Shown in pieces: positions 39,926-50,519 of a DNA stretch of 64,000 nucleotides; position 1 is the first letter of the stretch; each line of letters opens with the position of its first letter. Made by a program: the position numbers and the translations under genes. The notes under the pieces are model-generated. The model was not told the origin of the DNA. It searched no databases and saw only the letters and a program-made list of their open reading frames with translations. This stretch comes from Oncomelania hupensis (taxonomy: Eukaryota; Mollusca; Gastropoda; Littorinimorpha; Pomatiopsidae): positions 31,497,686 to 31,561,685 of the forward strand of contig CM072511.1 of NCBI GenBank assembly GCA_036898135.1, given 5' to 3'.

Positions 39926-41453
39926 TGTCATAAATTGGCTAGTTTTAACTCTGCTTGTTGACTATTTAGCCATGTGTAGTCTTTGTAACAGTAGAGAAGT
40001 TAGACTATTACACAGCAGCAATTAAATTACACAGCATACCACACACCGCGAGCCCGACCCACATCGCAGTGACTCAGCACTTGAGTTTTGAATCGGACCG
40101 TTTTAACCAATCAGAGCAGGCTCAGTGGGTAGAGCAGTTTGACTGGGTCCGAGCCTAACACAGTTTGAGTCAGTCGTGTGTGAGACGAGGTAGAGTCAAC
40201 ATCTCCACAGCTAGAGAAATCTCTACACTCTTAGACCAGGAAGCAGGACTTAGAATCTTAGAATTCTATCAAGTCACAACGGGCCTGAACTTGTCAAACA
40301 GGTAAATGAACACCCTTCTGTTTCATCGTGATATATTTGTATTATTGTTGAAATTATGTTTGTGGAATTTGCTATGCATAAATGTGAATTGTTAATCCGA
40401 ATTTGCGGGACCACGTGGAAGAGCCTACCACGAGGCGAAACACGACCGGTTGCGCCGCCATGTTGTATCCCGTACGGAACCACTGTTGTTTAACTTATAT
40501 GTATGTTTGCAGACCAGTGGCTGTACCACTGAATGTTTATAATATTATTAATTCTGGATGTGTATAGTTAGACACGATTGATATTTATGTATGTATAGGA
40601 ATTTAGAGTGAGATTACAGCGGACCCCGGAAGTAGCAGAATGTTCGTCGCTTATGTATAGAGATGTCGAGCTATCACTGAGGGCTACTTTGGCTTTCAGT
40701 GAGACGCTCTGCACAAACCGATTATTCAGGGTTGTGCAGAATTTCGTCTCTTATATTACAGACGAGCAGGCGAGCTATCCCGAGCTATCCTGTGCACCCC
40801 ACTCCACAGAAACGACTAGTTGGTTGAGGAGACTCTACCGCACCAGACGGAAAGAGCTGTCTTGAAAGACACCCTGTCAGACCCCACAGCGTGGCAAGGG
40901 AACCCAACTACACAACTACAAAGGTGTACCAGAAGCTACCTCACAGAAGGACTTCGAACCCCCACTCATGAGTTAAGTGCATAACACGAAGGTGCACTTA
41001 AACTGATCATAACAGGACCACAGTAGTCCAACTCTTCAGAAACTGTAAAACGGACCACAGTAGTCCAAATCTACATGAAATATTATAGCAAGTGCCCGAG
41101 GAAGATATAACAGCTGCCTAGACTATCAGCGATCGAACTATTAGCAGTGACTGAGACTTTTTAAGTTAGATTAGTACTTAGAGAATCTTGTATAGAGTAG
41201 AAGAAATAAATGTGTGATTTTAACTGTTATCAAGTGGCTGGACTACATATGATTCATAGCCGTGTGAAAGCTAGTGTGACAGTAATCTTTTACCATTTTA
41301 TCTATCTATCTCTGTACCCCAACCTTAACACAGAACGAGCTAAACAAATAAATTTATTAAAGTAATTCATAGGGTGACGTACTAGCAGTTCCCACCGAAT
41401 AAACGTGAGGGTCCATAATTCCATTGTGCAGAGCCCATAAACCCCACGTGACA
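39926..41453 (+). repeat. Element 2, 5' LTR
   Basis: 1528 bp. Includes AATAAA near 41208 followed by TGTG-rich sequence, a plausible R/U5 polyadenylation region. The inner ORFs of 69 and 85 codons are duplicated in the other LTR and have no known domain. Confidence 0.93.
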
Positions 41454-41460
41454 CTTTAAT

Positions 41461-41477
41461 TGGCGAGCCTGCCAGGA
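41461..41477 (+). other. Element 2 primer-binding site, matches tRNA-Arg
   Basis: TGGCGAGCCTGCCAGGA starts 8 bp after the LTR. It is complementary to the 3' end of animal tRNA-Arg(ACG) at 16 of 17 positions; the tRNA sequence is recalled from memory. Confidence 0.75.
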
Positions 41478-41820
41478 TCTGTGTATAATAGGAATTGGGT
41501 ATAACCGGACCTAAGTACAATAAAATTAGATAACAGTAGGAGTAGTAGAATAACTTAGAATAGTGGTAACAAGGACTGATCAGTTGGGTGCACTATTCTT
41601 TAGTTAAAAACTTTTTTGCTTCAAATATTTTTGTGCCTGTATGTTGCATTGTTCTTTTGCAGGTTTTGCTTAAGTAACTGTTGTATGCCATTTGACTCTT
41701 GTTTTATTCTATTATTGATTACGAATTTGATTGTCTTTGCATGGTTGTTATTGACTTGCAATATTGCTAGTGTTTTGGTATTCCACTTGATTCAGAGGTT
41801 GTTCATAGACACGTTTGACA

Positions 41821-44800
41821 ATGTCGGACCCAGTGGCCTTGAGATTGCGTTTCAAGGAACTAGGAGAAGCTTTACACTTAGCAGGGGCAGACCTAATTGC
41901 GTATATTAATGCAGAGGTAGAGAAACAGGAGGCTAAGGCAGAGAGAGCAGCAGAGAGAGAGGCAAAGAAGTTAGAAGCAGAGAGAGAGGCAAAGAAGTTA
42001 GAAGCAGAGAGAGAGGCGAATAAATTAGAAGCAGAGCAAAAGAAAGCAGAACTAGAAGCAGCGAGAGAGCAGAAGAAACTCGAGCTAGAAGCAGACCAGA
42101 AGAAACGAGAGCTAGAAGTAGAACAGAAGAAGGCAGCATTAGCAGCAGAGAGAGAAGCAGAAGTTAGGAAATGGGAGTATGAGAGGGCAGAAAAGGAAAA
42201 AGACAGACAGCATGAGTTAGAGCTAAAAAGATTGGAATCAGGAGCGTCAAGTTCTTCCTCAACCCCTCCCCACTCAGATCAGCTAGAGGTAGCATCCAAC
42301 CCTGTACAAGGAATGTCATTTCCACTGGGAACATTCAATGAGAGAGAAGAAGGTCTAGATCTCTATCTGACTAGGTTTGAGCGTCTAGCAACAGAGTATA
42401 AACTAGATCCCACTCATTGGTCTTTCAAGCTTAGTCAAGGACTTAGAGGAAAGGCTTATGACATCTACAGTAAGCTACCGACTGACAGAGTGACTGACTA
42501 TCACAAAGTAAAAGAGGCACTCCTAACGGGATTCGAACTAACAGGAGAATGCTATCGGCAAAAATTCCGCACCAATCGGAGAGTGAAAGGAGAGAGCTAT
42601 GCGCAGTTCGCGGATCGGTTGTCCACAACGTTGGATAAGTGGATTAGCCAGTCAGCCACGGCTAAGACGTATGATGGACTGACAGAACTGTTAGTATGGG
42701 AACAGCTACGGGAAACCATGACCCCCGAGCTGAGGACATTCTCAGTAGAGCAGGGCGCGGAAAGACTAGAAGATCTGGTCAAGGTCGCAGATAGGTACGT
42801 GGCCGCACACGGAGAAGCCAAGAGCTTCAGGCGAGACCTAAAGCCTAACGGGAAAGAGGCACAGAAACGAAGCCCTAACCGGGAAGAGCGCACCGCGAAT
42901 AAGCCGAATAACCCCAGACCTGGGCAAAATAAAGGACCCAACACGGAATTCGGGAAAAGAGGTCCCGCAGAACAGAGACGGTATTGTTCGTTCTGCAACA
43001 GAAACAATCACTCCACCGCAGAATGTTTCAAGTTGGCCGCACAACGTAGGGAGGAGCGCGAAAGCCGGCCAGCGCACAGAGTTCTAACTCAAAGCAGCGG
43101 TAACAAGCCACACACTATCGGAGATCACCCATCGGTGACAGACACGGTCAAGGTCAACGGTAAAGAAGCGAACTGTCTGTATGACACAGGTCTATCATAC
43201 GACGCGATAGTTAGCGAATCTCTTGTATCGCGCGCGGACTTGACAGACAAGACAGTCGACTTACAAGGAGCAGACTTGACGAAACCGACGACTACTTGCC
43301 CAATAGCTTGGATAGAAGTAGAGAGTAGGTACGTCACAGGACGAATCCAAGCAGCTGTTTTACAGAAACCCCTGTATGATCTAGTGCTAGGTTGTAGGTA
43401 TGTGTTCTTAGGCACGCCCCCTAAAACTGTAGAGATAGCTGCAGTGCAAACCAGGGCCCAAGCTAAAACCCAACCACCCCAGCCCGAGTTCGCTCCGAAT
43501 CCAGGACTCGAAGAGATCAAAACAGCACAGAAAGAAGACACCTCGATAGCGAAGTGCTTCCAGAAGCTACCCAAGGCGCACACACCCCCGCACAAGGGAG
43601 ACTTCTACATGGAAGAGGGAGTTCTACATCGACAAGGAGATGGAGATCACACCCAACTAGTACTACCAGCCACCCTTCGAGCCCAAGTACTAGAATTAGG
43701 CCACAGCATGCCACTCAGCGGACACATGGGAATTGGAGCCACAGTGCAGAGGATCAGCGCACACTACTATTGGCCAGGAATCACGGAGGATGTTAAGCGC
43801 TACGTGAAATCTTGCCACCAATGTCAACGATATTCCCCGCGACATCATACCGTACCAGTTACCTTAGGACCATCGGTAGTAGTCGGCGTACCATTCCAGC
43901 AAGTCTCAGTAGACATAGTAGGACCACTGCCCATGACCAAGAAGCGGAACAGATTTCTACTCACACTCGTCGACGCATGTACGATGTGGTGCGAAGCAGT
44001 CCCGTTGCCAGCGATCGACACCAAGAAGATCGCAGATGCACTCATCGCCATCTTTACCAGAGTCGGATTCCCGGACAGCATTAGAACGGACAACGGATCT
44101 CAGTTCACCGGCCGCCTGATGCAAGACGTGTTCGAGTTGATCCAAGTTCATCACATTCGCACACCACCATATCACCCCGCCAGCAACGGACAAGTAGAAA
44201 GACTGAATGGAACCCTTCTCACCATCCTCAGGAAAGTCGCCGACGACAATCCAGAAGCGTGGGACACCTACGTGAATGCGGCACTGTTCGCATACAGAGA
44301 AACGCCCCATGCAGCCACAGGCTACACCCCGTCAACCTTGCTATTCGGCAGACCTCTAGCAGGACCGCTAGAAGCCCTACGCAGAAGTTGGACGGAGGCC
44401 AAGATAGACGACACACCAAGAGGTGCCACCAAGTACGTCGCAGACCTGCAGGAAACCCTCAAAGCAACGTGGAAGAAAGCTGGTGAAGCACTGAAGAAGG
44501 CAAGAGCCCGTCAGGCGAAGTACTACAACCGCCACGCGAAGGACCGAGAACTGCAAGTCGGCGATCAAGTGCTAATCGTACTTCCAAGTGGAACCAACAA
44601 GCTGGACATCGCTTGGAGAGGACCGTACCGGGTGACTGCCAAGAAATCCAAGACAGTCTACCAAGTAGAGGTGAACGGGAGAGCCCGATACCACCACATC
44701 AATCTCCTCAAGAAGTATACGGACAGACCAGCAACCCCCAGCACTCACAACTTGTTAGCCATCGCCATCGCGGAAGAAGGAGAAAGCATGGAGACCAATG

Positions 44801-46320
44801 CAGTAGAGTATCCCCTGCACTCCAAAGAAACCTACAAAGACGTGATACTCAACGGAGACCTAGCCGCTAACCAGCGACAGCAAGTACTACAGGTCATTCG
44901 ACAACATCAGACTGTGCTCACAGACCGACCAGGGAGGACAGACCTCGTCGAAGTAACCTTAACGGTGACCGACCCAACACCCGTCCGCCAGAAGCTCTAC
45001 CCGATGCCACTGTCTCAGCAGCGAGCCATCAAGGAAGAGATAGACACCTTACTGGCAGCCGGAATCATCTCAGAGTCTACTTCACCCTACAGCGCAGGCA
45101 CGGTATTGTTGCGAAAACCCAACGGAGAGCATCGACTGTGCATCGACTTCAGACTGTTGAATGCCGTAACGCAGTTCCAGCCAGAGCCACTCCCGGACCA
45201 GACCGACCTATTTGCCAAGCTACAGCGAGCAAAGTACTTCTCACGCATCGACCTCAGCAAAGGATACTACCAGATACCAGTGCAACCGCAAGTCCGAAAG
45301 TACCTAGCTTTCAGCACTATGGAAGGACACTTCGAATTCAACGTGCTTCCATTCGGACTCCACAACGCACCCAGCATCTTCAGCGCCATGATGCGAAAAC
45401 TCCTGGCACCCCTGAGCAGCGAGCACCTACATTCGTTTATGGACGACATCCTCATCGCAACACCTACGTGGGAGGAACATGTCACGCTCCTACAACAACT
45501 ACTCGCCCGCCTCAGAGACACGGGATTGACGGCAAGACCCACCAAATGTCAGATTGGATTCACAGAACTAGAATTTCTGGGACACTCCATAAGTCAAGGA
45601 AGCCTGCGACCGGTAGAGAAGACAGTGAAACGCCTACTCGACGCTCCTAGGCCCAAGACCAAGAAGGAAGTGCAGTCGTTTCTAGGACTCTGCGGCTTCT
45701 ACCAGAAGTTCATCCCCAACTACAACAGCATCGCCGTGCCACTGACAAATGGAACCCGGAAAATCGCCCCGGACAAAGTCGTATGGACAGCAGAATGTGA
45801 GACGGCATTCCAAACACTCAAGGACAGAATGACATCGGCGCCAGTACTCCACCTACCCGATTTGACTCAGCCATTCGTTCTTCGCACCGACGCAAGCGAC
45901 TTAGGCCTCGGAGCAGTACTGCTACAGCGCGACCCCAAGAATGCAGAGACGCTATTCCCTGTCGCCTACGCCAGCAGAAAATTGAGACCCGCCGAGACCC
46001 ACTACGCCACGTCGGAGAAAGAATGTCTTGGACTAGTCTGGGCCATACAGAAATTCCAACTCTACCTGTATGGGACCCACTTCACAGTTCAGGTGGACCA
46101 CCAACCACTATCGTTCCTGGCAGCCTCCAAGTCTTTGAACTCTCGCCTGATGCGATGGGCACTCACCCTTCAGGCATACTCATTCCAAATCGAGTACATC
46201 CCCGGCAAAGAAAACCACGGAGCCGACTACCTCAGTCGCCATCTCGTGGAGGACACAGCAGCTGTCGCCCACCCAACACAACTAAGGGCCACAGCACCAG
46301 AATTCGTCCCCGCCCAGTAA
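41821..46320 (+). CDS. Gag-PR-INT-RT-RH polyprotein (element 2)
   Basis: 1499 residues from ATG 41821 to TAA 46318-46320. Domains: Glu/Lys/Ala-rich coiled coil (about 34-140); Gag capsid-like region; CCHC knuckle CSFCNRNNHSTAEC (about 389); protease YDTGLS (about 453); integrase HHCC (about 626-667) with Asp698, Asp757 and Glu793, exactly 35 residues between the last two; GPY-type module WRGPYRV; reverse transcriptase with RIDLSKGYYQIP, LPFGLHNAP and the catalytic FMDD (about 1206); and RNase H starting RTDASDLGLGAVL (about 1356). No stop or frameshift separates Gag from Pol, so the ratio of Gag to Pol must be set another way. Proteins are Ty3/Gypsy-like, but integrase precedes RT. Confidence 0.95.
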   Translation: MSDPVALRLRFKELGEALHLAGADLIAYINAEVEKQEAKAERAAEREAKKLEAEREAKKLEAEREANKLEAEQKKAELEAAREQKKLELEADQKKRELEVEQKKAALAAEREAEVRKWEYERAEKEKDRQHELELKRLESGASSSSSTPPHSDQLEVASNPVQGMSFPLGTFNEREEGLDLYLTRFERLATEYKLDPTHWSFKLSQGLRGKAYDIYSKLPTDRVTDYHKVKEALLTGFELTGECYRQKFRTNRRVKGESYAQFADRLSTTLDKWISQSATAKTYDGLTELLVWEQLRETMTPELRTFSVEQGAERLEDLVKVADRYVAAHGEAKSFRRDLKPNGKEAQKRSPNREERTANKPNNPRPGQNKGPNTEFGKRGPAEQRRYCSFCNRNNHSTAECFKLAAQRREERESRPAHRVLTQSSGNKPHTIGDHPSVTDTVKVNGKEANCLYDTGLSYDAIVSESLVSRADLTDKTVDLQGADLTKPTTTCPIAWIEVESRYVTGRIQAAVLQKPLYDLVLGCRYVFLGTPPKTVEIAAVQTRAQAKTQPPQPEFAPNPGLEEIKTAQKEDTSIAKCFQKLPKAHTPPHKGDFYMEEGVLHRQGDGDHTQLVLPATLRAQVLELGHSMPLSGHMGIGATVQRISAHYYWPGITEDVKRYVKSCHQCQRYSPRHHTVPVTLGPSVVVGVPFQQVSVDIVGPLPMTKKRNRFLLTLVDACTMWCEAVPLPAIDTKKIADALIAIFTRVGFPDSIRTDNGSQFTGRLMQDVFELIQVHHIRTPPYHPASNGQVERLNGTLLTILRKVADDNPEAWDTYVNAALFAYRETPHAATGYTPSTLLFGRPLAGPLEALRRSWTEAKIDDTPRGATKYVADLQETLKATWKKAGEALKKARARQAKYYNRHAKDRELQVGDQVLIVLPSGTNKLDIAWRGPYRVTAKKSKTVYQVEVNGRARYHHINLLKKYTDRPATPSTHNLLAIAIAEEGESMETNAVEYPLHSKETYKDVILNGDLAANQRQQVLQVIRQHQTVLTDRPGRTDLVEVTLTVTDPTPVRQKLYPMPLSQQRAIKEEIDTLLAAGIISESTSPYSAGTVLLRKPNGEHRLCIDFRLLNAVTQFQPEPLPDQTDLFAKLQRAKYFSRIDLSKGYYQIPVQPQVRKYLAFSTMEGHFEFNVLPFGLHNAPSIFSAMMRKLLAPLSSEHLHSFMDDILIATPTWEEHVTLLQQLLARLRDTGLTARPTKCQIGFTELEFLGHSISQGSLRPVEKTVKRLLDAPRPKTKKEVQSFLGLCGFYQKFIPNYNSIAVPLTNGTRKIAPDKVVWTAECETAFQTLKDRMTSAPVLHLPDLTQPFVLRTDASDLGLGAVLLQRDPKNAETLFPVAYASRKLRPAETHYATSEKECLGLVWAIQKFQLYLYGTHFTVQVDHQPLSFLAASKSLNSRLMRWALTLQAYSFQIEYIPGKENHGADYLSRHLVEDTAAVAHPTQLRATAPEFVPAQ

Positions 46321-46476
46321 TACCCTGTCACTAGTGTCCATAGCTACCTGGCACAGCATTGCAGCTCAGGTAGAGCAACCAAATTAGTTTGTAAATAGGA
46401 CCCTAGGATAGTGCAGTGTTAAACTAGGCTCTGTAGTAGAAAAAGGTCGAATCCAGTAGTCATCGCCTTTTTTCAG

Positions 46477-46487
46477 TTGAGGGAGCC
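46477..46487 (+). other. Element 2 polypurine tract
   Basis: gttgagggagcc directly before the 3' LTR, a short purine-rich run in the expected place. Confidence 0.6.
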
Positions 46488-48015
46488 TGTCATAAATTGG
46501 CTAGTTTTAACTCTGCTTGTTGACTATTTAGCCATGTGTAGTCTTTGTAACAGTAGAGAAGTTAGACTATTACACAGCAGCAATTAAATTACACAGCATA
46601 CCACACACCGCGAGCCCGACCCACATCGCAGTGACTCAGCACTTGAGTTTTGAATCGGACCGTTTTAACCAATCAGAGCAGGCTCAGTGGGTAGAGCAGT
46701 TTGACTGGGTCCGAGCCTAACACAGTTTGAGTCAGTCGTGTGTGAGACGAGGTAGAGTCAACATCTCCACAGCTAGAGAAATCTCTACACTCTTAGACCA
46801 GGAAGCAGGACTTAGAATCTTAGAATTCTATCAAGTCACAACGGGCCTGAACTTGTCAAACAGGTAAATGAACACCCTTCTGTTTCATCGTGATATATTT
46901 GTATTATTGTTGAAATTATGTTTGTGGAATTTGCTATGCATAAATGTGAATTGTTAATCCGAATTTGCGGGACCACGTGGAAGAGCCTACCACGAGGCGA
47001 AACACGACCGGTTGCGCCGCCATGTTGTATCCCGTACGGAACCACTGTTGTTTAACTTATATGTATGTTTGCAGACCAGTGGCTGTACCACTGAATGTTT
47101 ATAATATTATTAATTCTGGATGTGTATAGTTAGACACGATTGATATTTATGTATGTATAGGAATTTAGAGTGAGATTACAGCGGACCCCGGAAGTAGCAG
47201 AATGTTCGTCGCTTATGTATAGAGATGTCGAGCTATCACTGAGGGCTACTTTGGCTTTCAGTGAGACGCTCTGCACAAACCGATTATTCAGGGTTGTGCA
47301 GAATTTCGTCTCTTATATTACAGACGAGCAGGCGAGCTATCCCGAGCTATCCTGTGCACCCCACTCCACAGAAACGACTAGTTGGTTGAGGAGACTCTAC
47401 CGCACCAGACGGAAAGAGCTGTCTTGAAAGACACCCTGTCAGACCCCACAGCGTGGCAAGGGAACCCAACTACACAACTACAAAGGTGTACCAGAAGCTA
47501 CCTCACAGAAGGACTTCGAACCCCCACTCATGAGTTAAGTGCATAACACGAAGGTGCACTTAAACTGATCATAACAGGACCACAGTAGTCCAACTCTTCA
47601 GAAACTGTAAAACGGACCACAGTAGTCCAAATCTACATGAAATATTATAGCAAGTGCCCGAGGAAGATATAACAGCTGCCTAGACTATCAGCGATCGAAC
47701 TATTAGCAGTGACTGAGACTTTTTAAGTTAGATTAGTACTTAGAGAATCTTGTATAGAGTAGAAGAAATAAATGTGTGATTTTAACTGTTATCAAGTGGC
47801 TGGACTACATATGATTCATAGCCGTGTGAAAGCTAGTGTGACAGTAATCTTTTACCATTTTATCTATCTATCTCTGTACCCCAACCTTAACACAGAACGA
47901 GCTAAACAAATAAATTTATTAAAGTAATTCATAGGGTGACGTACTAGCAGTTCCCACCGAATAAACGTGAGGGTCCATAATTCCATTGTGCAGAGCCCAT
48001 AAACCCCACGTGACA
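46488..48015 (+). repeat. Element 2, 3' LTR
   Basis: 1528 bp, same ends and internal ORFs as the 5' LTR, followed by the duplicated aatgc. Confidence 0.93.
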
Positions 48016-48180
48016 AATGCTAATCTTGAAATATTCTTTTGGAGTGGCCGCAGGTAAGCTTATGGGTTTTGGAATATTTTTGGTTGCGCATTTGGATGAC
48101 ATTATTGGAAAGCAGTGTGTAAAGTGGTCGTTCACACACATCTTTCTCCTCTAGTCTAATTTTGATTTCTCTTTTTTTTC
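48016..48180 (-). pseudogene. hAT-type transposase-like fragment (part 1, split by element 2)
   Basis: Minus-strand frame includes PISLPAATPKEYFKISI, which leads directly into ALPVLNLEHLSTEL at 39925 when element 2 is removed and both aatgc copies are kept. The segment fits the stretch before the ELDSRF block in hAT-like proteins. Homology further upstream (past about 48180) is not clear. Confidence 0.6.
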
Positions 48181-48639
48181 CCAATTGAAGAAATTGATAC
48201 ATAAATTTGAATCGCATCTTAGACGTGGAATATGAAAAATTGTCACATCTCGATCTGTCAATATTGCATGCACTCGCCTGTGAATATTGTCCGATCCGAT
48301 CTGGATACGCTACTTCATTACTTTTTTGGCTAATGGACTAATGGAACTGAAAGCAATTCACAGTTTGTCTTGTACTGAGAGTCTGACTGTGGTGGTCGTA
48401 GGCTTAAGTGACTATATTAGGTTAATTACTATCAATTATCGGCATGATCAGTCTCTTTCACTTGGCCTCCACTTCCAGCTGTCTCGGCGCTTTGCACGGG
48501 ACGCACACTGCGTAGCTGAGACTCGCCGAAGTTGCCTTTGCCTCTATCTCCACCACAGGGGCATTAACCAAGTAGACTATATCCTCGATTGCAACGAGGA
48601 AAAGGATCTTCTATAGCGAAGCGGGCCCTATGTATTTAT

Positions 48640-49082
48640 TTATTTATTTATTTATTTAATCGTTCTTATATAGCGCTTTTCCAGCTCAAGAGCTGCTCAA
48701 GGCGCTGGCCGATACAGGATCTAACTCAAGCCGCCCGAGACGCCCACCCGCAGCCTTTGGGCGCATGGTCTGACGCCCGGACAACTGAGCACAATCCTGG
48801 GCAGCCGGTGATGGGGGAGAGGGACCTAGGTGCATGCTGGGTGTGTTCTTGTCACCGGCACTCACCCGTCTAGGACATGAGCGTCAGGATCTTTAAAGTC
48901 CGTTATGATGGAATGTATGCGACACAGACTAGACCTCGGTTTATACTCTCATCCGAAGGAGTAGGAAAACAGGAGTAAAGTGTCTTTCCCAGGGACACAA
49001 CACAATGGCCAGGACAGGGCTCGAACCCGGGACCTTCAGATCCGCAAGCCGAAGCACTACCATTAGACCACAGTGCCTCCCT
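48640..49082 (-). mobile_element. V-SINE-like element, full copy with tRNA head
   Basis: On the minus strand it starts with a tRNA-like head (ggtctaatggtagtgc A-box region, ggttcgagccc B box), a long central domain (aaagacactttactcctgt, gtcctagacgggtgagtg, agaccatgcgcccaaaggct) and a 3' end with tatatagcgc-type complement and (tatt)n. Four head-less relatives are in this window. Confidence 0.85.
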
Positions 49083-49159
49083 GTATCTATAAATTATAGA
49101 CGCATACTACTGCTATGTTATCGAGGATGCACTTTCTCCTTTGCCGTAGCATAGCGGGT

Positions 49160-49460
49160 CCTAGCGTGTTTCTTTAAACATGTAATCGCTCTTATAGTTC
49201 AAGAGCTGCTCAAGGCGCTGGCCGATTCAGAATTTTAAACTCAAGCCTGGGCGCGTAGTCTGACTACCAGGCAAACAGAACACAATGGGAGAGAAATGAC
49301 CTAATGCTTGCTGTATGTAGGCTTATTTGTGTAGCCGTCACTCGCTCGCTCATCTGTAGGGCATGAGCGTCATGATCTTTAAAGTTCGTGCGATTTAATG
49401 CTTACGTGCACAGTCTCGACCTCAGTGTACAGTTTCATCCGAAGGAGCAAATGATAGATA
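49160..49460 (-). mobile_element. V-SINE-like repeat, diverged copy
   Basis: Shares aagagctgctcaaggcgctg, ggcatgagcgtcatgatctt and cctcagtgtacagtttcatc-like blocks with 48640-49082, with many changes. No head. Confidence 0.65.
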
Positions 49461-49604
49461 CATATTTTTGCTATCGCTATGCTATCAAGGAATACGCTCT
49501 ACTTGGTTAATAATTAATGCCCTTGTGATCTCCACTAGTACTACTATGAAAGTCTCGACTAGTCTTCGCTTCGCATAGTGTGCATGGTCGATCGTCACAG
49601 TTAG

Positions 49605-50133
49605 TTAGTTATTCAATGCTTACAGGGTCCAGCGGAATGCGAAGAGCCGAATCAGGACCACAAAATCAAGAGGATTCATCATCCCTGATCCGCATAAAAG
49701 ATGTGCCGAAACAACCCTACTGATTTAACTGAAGGCACTGTACCAGGCGGTCACTGTACACTAACGACATCCCACGCAGGGGACGCTGAGACTATACTCT
49801 AATTTATCGAATTATATATATAATGCCTACATTGCTAAATAATAACATCATAGGAAGTCCCAGTGACCATTTGGCAGAAAGCGTCCAATATTCCCAAGCT
49901 GATCCAACAGACCTCACACACAAATGAGGAGTTTAGTCCCGGAAGAGTTTTAAAAAAAAAAGGTATAGGTGACTGGTCTATGAAAAGAAGACGATAGTAT
50001 AGTAGATTGATAGAACAGAGTAGGAATGAGAAAGAACACAGGAGAAAGACATCAACAATGGGAATTTAAAACACTACATTTCCACAAAGTGGGGATACTA
50101 TTTATACTGAAACCCCCGGCACCCCCACGGGGA
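49605..50133 (-). mobile_element. Interspersed repeat R1, copy 5
   Basis: From gttagttattcaatgcttac to ggcacccccacgggg with all core blocks. TATA-like box kept on the minus strand. Confidence 0.8.
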
Positions 50134-50429
50134 CCGACCCAAGCAGCTGATGGCAGGCCAGTTGTTAGTCTGTATGTTTTAAGTCTGACCAATGTTAACG
50201 AAAGGCGATGTACACTTGAAAGCCAATCTCCAGATACAAAACAGGCATTGAAAAAAAAACCTAGAATCAATTCCTTTGAAATCGAGGTGACTAACTATGA
50301 ACAATGAACAACGATGATCGACACTTTCAACGCTGCGAAAATGTTGTAAGAAAATGCGTCAGCGTTGAACATGCCCTTGATCCTTGATTGATCGTTGACC
50401 ATATAATTCAGTTGTTGTTTTTTAAATAA

Positions 50430-50510
50430 AAGAAGAAGAAGAAGAAGAAGAAGAAGAAGAAGAAGAAGAAGAAGAAGAAGAAGAAGAAGAAGAGAAGAGA
50501 AAAAGAAGAA
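50430..50510. repeat. (AAG)n microsatellite
   Basis: AAG triplets for about 65 bp followed by imperfect A/G sequence. Confidence 0.95.
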
Positions 50511-50519
50511 GAAATATAA

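Larger units (their letters stand above)
39926..48015 (+). mobile_element. Complete LTR retrotransposon, element 2 (Gmr1-like gene order)
   Basis: LTRs 39926-41453 and 46488-48015 are both 1528 bp, TGTCA...TGACA, and look identical where compared (internal incidental ORFs are the same). The 5-bp direct repeat aatgc flanks the element (39921-39925, 48016-48020). It has a primer-binding site, one full-length ORF and a purine tract. All parts needed for autonomous movement are visible, in the order Gag-PR-INT-RT-RH. It is inserted in a hAT-like pseudogene. Confidence 0.95.

Noticed and set aside
40608..40865. Small ORFs in the LTRs (also 40274-40483, 46836-47045, 47170-47427, 32849-33291, 37762-38204) as genes
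   Set aside because: They occur in both LTRs of each element, have no recognisable domain and overlap expected LTR control regions.
41815..41820. Start of the element 2 polyprotein two codons upstream
   Set aside because: The codon at 41815 is TTG. The first ATG is at 41821 and is the better start.
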